The notes below the pieces were generated by a model. The model saw only the letters and a list, made by a program, of their open reading frames with translations, had not been told where the DNA came from and did not search any database. From Altericroceibacterium indicum (lineage in GTDB: Bacteria > Pseudomonadota > Alphaproteobacteria > Sphingomonadales > Sphingomonadaceae), in the NCBI RefSeq assembly GCF_009828105.1, contig NZ_WTYQ01000004.1:62001-126000 (forward strand): a stretch of DNA of 64,000 bases, given 5' to 3'. Position 1 is the stretch's first letter; every line of letters begins with the position of its first letter. This document shows, in pieces, positions 59,203 through 64,000 of this stretch. The position numbers and the translations under genes were made by a program.

Positions 59203-60825
59203 TCAGGCCACGCTCAGTGCTTCTCTGGCAGCCTTCTGGGCCGCCTGCGCGATGTCTTCAGGCGCTTCATTGCGGATCAGGAAGTCGAATGCCGACAAGC
59301 CAGCCTTGGCCCCTTCGCCCATCGCAATCACGATCTGCTTGTAAGGAACCGTGGTCGCGTCACCTGCGGCAAAGATGCCCGGAATATTGGTTGCAGCCTT
59401 ATGATCGATTTCAATCTCGCCAAATTTGGTGAGATCGATCCCGGAATCGCGCAGCCATTCGGTGTTGGGGACAAGGCCGATCTGAACAAAAACACCTTCA
59501 AGATCAACGGTTTTCAGCTCATTGGTGTTGCGGTCCTTATAAACCAGACCGTTAACCTTCTCGCCGTCGCCGGTAATTTCCGTCGTCGCCGCAGAGGTGA
59601 AGACATCGACATTCTTCATTGACCGCAGCTTCTTTTGAAGCACCTCATCAGCGCGCAATTCGTCGCCAAATTCGATCACCGTGACATGCGCCACGATGTT
59701 TGCGAGATCGATTGCCGCTTCAACACCGGAATTGCCGCCGCCAATCACCGCAACACGCTTGCCTTTATACAATGGGCCATCGCAATGCGGGCAATAAGCG
59801 ACGCCCTTATTGGCATATTCGGCTTCGCCAGGAACACCCAGTTGGCGCCAGCGTGCACCGGTGGTGAGGATCACGCTACGGGCCTTGAGCGTGCCGCCAT
59901 TTTCGAACACGACTTCATGATAACCGCCTGTTTTAGAAGCCGGAATGAGCTTTTCGGCAGTTTGGAGGTTGATCACGTCAATGTCATATTCGCCCACATG
60001 GGCTTCCAGTGCCGCAGCCAGTTTGGGGCCTTCGGTATAGGGTACGGAGATCAGATTTTCGATCGCCATAGTGTCCAGAACCTGCCCGCCAAAACGCTGC
60101 GCTGCAATTGTGGTCGAAAACCCCTTGCGCGCTGTATAGATCGCCGCGCCCGCACCGGCTGGCCCACCGCCAACAATCAGCACTTCAACGGGCGCTTTGC
60201 CGTTCAATTTTTCAGCCGCACGAGCGCCCGCATTGCTGTCGAGCTTGGCGATAATTTCTTCGGCATTCATCCGGCCATTGGCGAAGCTGGCGCCATTCAT
60301 GAAGACAGCGGGCACAGCCATCACCTTGCGGCTTTCCACTTCCTCCTGGAAAGCACCGCCTTCAATCAGGGTTGCTGTTACCTCCTTGTTGTTCAGCGCC
60401 ATCAGCGTGAGGGCCTGCACAACATCGGGGCAGTTCTGGCATGAAAGTGAGAAATACATCTCAAAATCATAGGAACCCTCCAGCGCGCGGATCTGCTCAA
60501 TCACCTCGTCCGGGACTTTCGGTGGATGTCCGCCAGCCCATAGGAGAGCGAGAACCAGTGAGGTAAATTCATGACCCAGTGGCAAGCCAGCAAAGCGCAC
60601 AGCAGCGTCATGGTCTGACGCGCGGCGGATCAGAAAGCTGGGCTTGCGGGCATCATCGCCATCAAACCGGGCGGTGACCTTGTCATTCAACTCGGCAATT
60701 TCGTTCAGTAATTCGCGGGTTTCAGCCGATTTCGCATCGTCGCCAAGTGAGGCGACGAGCTCGATCGGCTCGCGCAGATTACCGAGATATTGCTGGAGCT
60801 GTTGCTTCATATTGGCGTCGAGCAT
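59203..60825 (-). CDS. ahpF: Alkyl hydroperoxide reductase subunit F
   Basis: The 540-residue flavoprotein has the N-terminal tandem thioredoxin-like domain with CQNC. The thioredoxin-reductase part has [11 protein letters not shown], the redox pair CPHC and [10 protein letters not shown], and ends [15 protein letters not shown]. It passes NADH electrons to AhpC. Start ATG 60825 has AAGGAAT upstream. It is downstream of ahpC with a hairpin between. Confidence 0.96.
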   Translation of the reverse strand: MLDANMKQQLQQYLGNLREPIELVASLGDDAKSAETRELLNEIAELNDKVTARFDGDDARKPSFLIRRASDHDAAVRFAGLPLGHEFTSLVLALLWAGGHPPKVPDEVIEQIRALEGSYDFEMYFSLSCQNCPDVVQALTLMALNNKEVTATLIEGGAFQEEVESRKVMAVPAVFMNGASFANGRMNAEEIIAKLDSNAGARAAEKLNGKAPVEVLIVGGGPAGAGAAIYTARKGFSTTIAAQRFGGQVLDTMAIENLISVPYTEGPKLAAALEAHVGEYDIDVINLQTAEKLIPASKTGGYHEVVFENGGTLKARSVILTTGARWRQLGVPGEAEYANKGVAYCPHCDGPLYKGKRVAVIGGGNSGVEAAIDLANIVAHVTVIEFGDELRADEVLQKKLRSMKNVDVFTSAATTEITGDGEKVNGLVYKDRNTNELKTVDLEGVFVQIGLVPNTEWLRDSGIDLTKFGEIEIDHKAATNIPGIFAAGDATTVPYKQIVIAMGEGAKAGLSAFDFLIRNEAPEDIAQAAQKAAREALSVA

Positions 60826-60853
60826 GGCAAATTCCTTGAATTTAGAAACAAAA

Positions 60854-60886
60854 ACGGCCCGGGGCAAAGGGGGTGCCCCGAGCCGT
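60854..60886 (-). terminator. Hairpin between ahpC and ahpF
   Basis: On the minus strand the arms ACGGCTCGGGGCA and TGCCCCGGGCCGT (one mismatched pair) are followed by TTTTTGTTTC. It may act as a partial terminator that lowers ahpF relative to ahpC. Confidence 0.75.
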
Positions 60887-60919
60887 CCTGCGACCCGCTA
60901 AGGGCGGGTTAAACGGGGC

Positions 60920-61486
60920 TTAGATCTTGCCAACGAGGTCAAGCGAAGGGGCAAGCGTGTCGCTGCCTTCTTCCCATTTGGCTGGGCAGACCTGACCAGG
61001 ATTGGCGCGGATATATTGCGCAGCCTTCACCTTGCGGACCAGTTCCTTGGCGTTACGACCAACGCCTTCGCTGGTGATTTCCATCACCTGGATCACACCT
61101 TCTGGATCGACCAGGAAAGTTGCGCGGTCAGCGAGACCCATTTCTTCACGCAGAACGCCGAAATTGTTCGAAATGGTGTGAAGCTGGTCGCCAAGCATCG
61201 GGAACTGGATCTTGGAGATCTTGTCCGATGTGTCATGCCATGCCTTGTGGCTGAAATGCGTGTCGGTGGAGATGCTGTAAACTTCGACGTCCATACCCTT
61301 GAGCGTTTCATATTGCTCAGCCATATCTTCGAGCTCTGTCGGGCAGACAAAGGTGAAATCGGCAGGATAGAAAAAGAAGATGGACCATTTGCCCTTCACG
61401 TCTTCGTCAGTAACGTCGAAGAAATCTTTGCCAACCTGATATGCAGTGGCTTTGAACGGCTTAATCGTGCTTCCGATGATACCCAT
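60920..61486 (-). CDS. ahpC: Alkyl hydroperoxide reductase subunit C (peroxiredoxin)
   Basis: The 188-residue 2-Cys peroxiredoxin has the peroxidatic Cys in DFTFVCPTE (about residue 48) and the resolving Cys in [10 protein letters not shown] (about 167). It reduces H2O2 and organic peroxides. It is followed by ahpF. An OxyR-like palindrome pair lies about 90-125 bases upstream. Confidence 0.97.
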   Translation of the reverse strand: MGIIGSTIKPFKATAYQVGKDFFDVTDEDVKGKWSIFFFYPADFTFVCPTELEDMAEQYETLKGMDVEVYSISTDTHFSHKAWHDTSDKISKIQFPMLGDQLHTISNNFGVLREEMGLADRATFLVDPEGVIQVMEITSEGVGRNAKELVRKVKAAQYIRANPGQVCPAKWEEGSDTLAPSLDLVGKI

Positions 61487-61574
61487 CTATAATGCTCCGT
61501 TTGGTATTGAACTCGTCTGAGCAACAGATAGGGCAGGTGCATGGTTCCTGCCAATGAGGAGTATCGATTGGTTT

Positions 61575-61611
61575 GATTGAGTAAATCAATCAGTCGATTT
61601 TGATCGAAATC
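61575..61611 (-). promoter_or_regulatory. OxyR-like paired palindromes upstream of ahpC
   Basis: Two adjacent inverted repeats, GATTGAGTAAATCAATC (61575-61591) and GATTTTGATCGAAATC (61596-61611), have centres about 20 bases apart. ATTG-N7-CAAT in the first has the spacing of OxyR half-sites (ATAG-N7-CTAT), but the bases differ. No oxyR gene is in the window. Confidence 0.45.
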
Positions 61612-61708
61612 ACCGATTACAGCTTGATGACAGTCGCAAGCGCCTGAGAAGCTGGGAAAAGCTCAGGAAACGGGTGCAAAATGCTGGTAAATCGCAGCGT
61701 TGGAATGT

Positions 61709-62776
61709 TTAACTGCATTGTGCGCGGTGGAGCATTTTATGGTCTGCCAGTACAAGGGCCATCATTGCTTCCACGACCGGAACGCCGCGAATGCCAACAC
61801 AAGGGTCATGCCGGCCTTTGGTGGCCAGCTCAGTCGCTTCGCCTGAGCGGGTAATAGTGGGTTGTGGAATCAGAATCGAACTGGTTGGCTTGAAGGCGAT
61901 TCGCACCACAACTGGCTGTCCGGTGGAGATACCGCCTGCAATACCGCCTGCATGGTTGGCGAGAAATTCCGTGCCATCAGCGCCGGGTCGCATCGGGTCG
62001 GCATTTTCTTCGCCGCGCAAGCGCGCTGCATTGAAGCCTTCACCGATTTCAACACCCTTGACCGCATTGATGCCCATCATGCCCGCTGCCAGATCAGCGT
62101 CCAGTTTGGCATAAAGCGGCGCACCCCACCCAGCAGGAACGCCCGTGGCAACGCATTCCACCACTGCGCCCAAAGAGGAGCCATCCTTGCGGGCATTGTC
62201 GACGAGCGCTTCCCAGCGCCGGGCAGCGGCTGCATCAGGGCAAAAGAATGGATTATTGGCGATCTCGCCAGCGTCGAAATTGGCCGGATCGATAGCGTCA
62301 CCGCCAATCTCCGAAACATAGGCCATGATCGTGACTTCTGGAATAACGAGCCGTGCCACGGCGCCAGCGGCCACACGTGATGCAGTTTCACGGGCAGAAC
62401 TGCGCCCGCCACCACGATAATCTCGAAAGCCATATTTGGCGTCATAGGCGTAATCAGCATGCCCAGGGCGATATGCTTTGGCGACTTCGGAATAGTCCTT
62501 TGAGCGCTGATCGGTGTTTTCGATCATCAGGCTGATCGGTGTTCCGGTGGTTTTGCCTTCGAATACGCCGCTCAGGATTTTGACCAGATCGGCTTCGCGC
62601 CTTTGCGTGGTGAACTTGTTCTGGCCCGGCTTTCTGGCATCGAGAAAGGGCTGGAGAGCTTCTTCACTGATCGCAAGGCCCGGGGGGCACCCATCCACCA
62701 CAGCGCCAATGGCTGGCCCGTGGCTTTCGCCCCAGGTGGTGAATCGAAAAATGCGGCCAAAGGAGTTCATGCTCAT
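61709..62776 (-). CDS. aroC: Chorismate synthase
   Basis: The 355-residue protein has [18 protein letters not shown], the [14 protein letters not shown] region and the [21 protein letters not shown] signature, as well as [12 protein letters not shown] near the end. It converts EPSP to chorismate using reduced FMN. ATG 62776 or 62770 may start the protein. It is divergent from ruvA. Confidence 0.97.
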   Translation of the reverse strand: MSMNSFGRIFRFTTWGESHGPAIGAVVDGCPPGLAISEEALQPFLDARKPGQNKFTTQRREADLVKILSGVFEGKTTGTPISLMIENTDQRSKDYSEVAKAYRPGHADYAYDAKYGFRDYRGGGRSSARETASRVAAGAVARLVIPEVTIMAYVSEIGGDAIDPANFDAGEIANNPFFCPDAAAARRWEALVDNARKDGSSLGAVVECVATGVPAGWGAPLYAKLDADLAAGMMGINAVKGVEIGEGFNAARLRGEENADPMRPGADGTEFLANHAGGIAGGISTGQPVVVRIAFKPTSSILIPQPTITRSGEATELATKGRHDPCVGIRGVPVVEAMMALVLADHKMLHRAQCS

Positions 62777-62856
62777 GGAAGCTGCTCATGCTGCAAGAGT
62801 GGAGCTGTGTCCATATTGCACTGGCCAAAAGGCAAGCAATCAGGCAGGAACAAAAC

Positions 62857-63465
62857 ATGATTGCGAAGCTGAAAGGGCGGCTGGACGATACCGGTATCGA
62901 TTGGGCGGTGATAGACGTTCAGGGTGTTGGCTATCTGGTCCATTGCTCGAACCGAACATTATCTGCACTGGGTGAGAAGGGCGAAGCCTGCACGGTTTTT
63001 ACGCATCTTCAGGTGAGCGAGACTGATATGCGCCTGATCGGTTTTGGCAGCGCCGCTGAGCGGGACTGGTTCAAGTTGCTCACCAATGTTCAAGGGGTGG
63101 GGAGCAAGGTCGCACTGGCGATTCTCTCTGCCTTGTCGACAGAAGAATTACAGACCGCTTGCGCCAATCAGGATGCGGCTCAAATTGCGCGGGCGAATGG
63201 TGTCGGGCCGAAGCTTGCCACCAGGATCGTGAATGAATTGAAGGATAAGGCTGGCGCATTGCCGACCGTTTCCGGGGTAACACTTCCCAGCGGCGGCATG
63301 TCTCCAACAAGTGGCGTAAGCGCAGATGCCGTGTCTGCTTTGCAGAATCTTGGCTTCAAGCCTGCCATTGCCGCAAATGCCGTGGCCAAGGCACAAGCCG
63401 ATCTCGGTGAGGGGGCTGATCTGAACGCGCTTGTCCGTCTGGCATTGAAGAAAGCTGCTGGATGA
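62857..63465 (+). CDS. ruvA: Holliday junction branch migration protein RuvA
   Basis: The 202-residue protein starts [16 protein letters not shown] with AGGA upstream. Two helix-hairpin-helix motifs follow ([17 protein letters not shown] and [19 protein letters not shown]), then the flexible linker and C-terminal RuvB-binding domain ([10 protein letters not shown]). It binds four-way junctions. It overlaps ruvB by 4 bases. The longer frame to 62788 runs back towards aroC. Confidence 0.96.
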   Translation: MIAKLKGRLDDTGIDWAVIDVQGVGYLVHCSNRTLSALGEKGEACTVFTHLQVSETDMRLIGFGSAAERDWFKLLTNVQGVGSKVALAILSALSTEELQTACANQDAAQIARANGVGPKLATRIVNELKDKAGALPTVSGVTLPSGGMSPTSGVSADAVSALQNLGFKPAIAANAVAKAQADLGEGADLNALVRLALKKAAG

Positions 63466-64000
63466 CTGACAGGGTAAACCTCACATCAGAACGGCAGCCG
63501 GAAGATCAGGATGCTGCACTGCGTCCAAAAAGCCTGCGCGAATTTATCGGGCAGGAAGCGGCACGCGGCAATCTGCAAGTGTTTATCGAAAGCGCCCGTT
63601 CGCGCGGTGAAGCGATGGACCACACATTGTTTTTTGGTCCTCCTGGCCTTGGTAAGACGACGCTTGCACAGATTGTTGCCAAGGAACTGGGTGTTGGCTT
63701 TCGCGCCACCTCTGGCCCGGTCATCGCTAAGGCTGGCGACCTGGCCGCTTTGCTGACTAATCTTGAATCCGGCGATGTATTGTTCATTGATGAAATTCAT
63801 CGCCTCAACCCCGTGGTTGAAGAAGTGCTTTACCCCGCGATGGAGGATCGCGCGCTCGATCTGATTATCGGGGAGGGGCCATCTGCCCGTTCGGTCCGGA
63901 TCGATTTGCCGCCATTCACACTGATCGGCGCGACTACGCGGCAAGGCCTGCTGACCACGCCTCTGCGTGACCGATTCGGTATTCCCGTGCGGCTGATCTT
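63462..64000 (+). CDS. ruvB: Holliday junction helicase RuvB, partial (3' end cut by window edge)
   Basis: The first 179 codons are visible, open to the window end. It begins [20 protein letters not shown] and has [12 protein letters not shown], Walker [15 protein letters not shown], Walker [12 protein letters not shown] and sensor GATTRQGLL. ATPase motor for branch migration with RuvA. The start overlaps the ruvA stop (ATGA). Confidence 0.95.
   Translation, partial: MTDRVNLTSERQPEDQDAALRPKSLREFIGQEAARGNLQVFIESARSRGEAMDHTLFFGPPGLGKTTLAQIVAKELGVGFRATSGPVIAKAGDLAALLTNLESGDVLFIDEIHRLNPVVEEVLYPAMEDRALDLIIGEGPSARSVRIDLPPFTLIGATTRQGLLTTPLRDRFGIPVRLI

Overview
The window looks like chromosome from a Sphingomonadales alphaproteobacterium of moderate GC content. 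I cannot name a genus. The evidence is the housekeeping order (rpsT upstream of dnaA; ubiE-ubiB-coaBC-dut; aroC opposite ruvAB), a C-x2-C-x7-C FNR of the alphaproteobacterial type, and a rich set of genes for lignin-type aromatics (LigAB, two lignostilbene-dioxygenase-like carotenoid-cleavage enzymes, a VAO/PCMH flavoprotein with its cytochrome c). No tRNA, rRNA, integrase, transposase or CRISPR array was seen.

Layout. (1) 1-5.3 kb: GDP-fucose synthesis (partial fcl, gmd) and a large MASE1-PAS-HisKA-REC-HPt hybrid kinase. (2) 5.4-10.2 kb: aldehyde dehydrogenase, LigAB-type extradiol dioxygenase and a first lignostilbene dioxygenase homologue; the gap before ligA carries three dRS3-like palindromic repeats. 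(3) 10.4-13.3 kb: an anaerobic block of hemN, an OmpW-family porin and an FNR regulator, with two FNR-box-like sites between hemN and ompW. (4) 13.4-28.1 kb: an accessory catabolic island with enoyl-CoA hydratase, a DoxX-like protein, a second lignostilbene dioxygenase homologue, MarR, three NTF2/SnoaL-fold proteins, an aromatic-acid MFS carrier, an SDR, a flavocytochrome operon, an NmrA-like reductase, a second aldehyde dehydrogenase and a TonB-dependent receptor. (5) 28.5-42.3 kb: a Wzx/Wzy-type exopolysaccharide cluster with colanic-acid-like WcaJ, WcaI and WcaF homologues, a BY-kinase co-polymerase, four glycosyltransferases, an SGNH hydrolase and a small unknown partner. (6) 42.5-64 kb: conserved core genes moeB/thiF, dnaA, rpsT, mutM, ubiE, ubiB, coaBC, dut, trpS, murJ, secB, a Tim44-like gene, mltA, smr, ahpF, ahpC, aroC, ruvA and partial ruvB.

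The most interesting system is in region 4. Three divergent promoters (about 16.34, 18.84 and 22.78 kb) each carry one copy of a shared 13-bp imperfect palindrome, GTAAC-N4-GTTA. Together they flank the second dioxygenase, the MarR gene, an NTF2 protein, the MFS carrier, the SDR-flavoprotein-cytochrome c-Tat protein operon, a second NTF2 protein and the NmrA reductase. I infer one MarR-controlled regulon for uptake, side-chain oxidation and cleavage of a stilbene- or diaryl-type phenolic. The aldehydes would go to the two aldehyde dehydrogenases and the ring to LigAB. The actual substrate cannot be read from the sequence.
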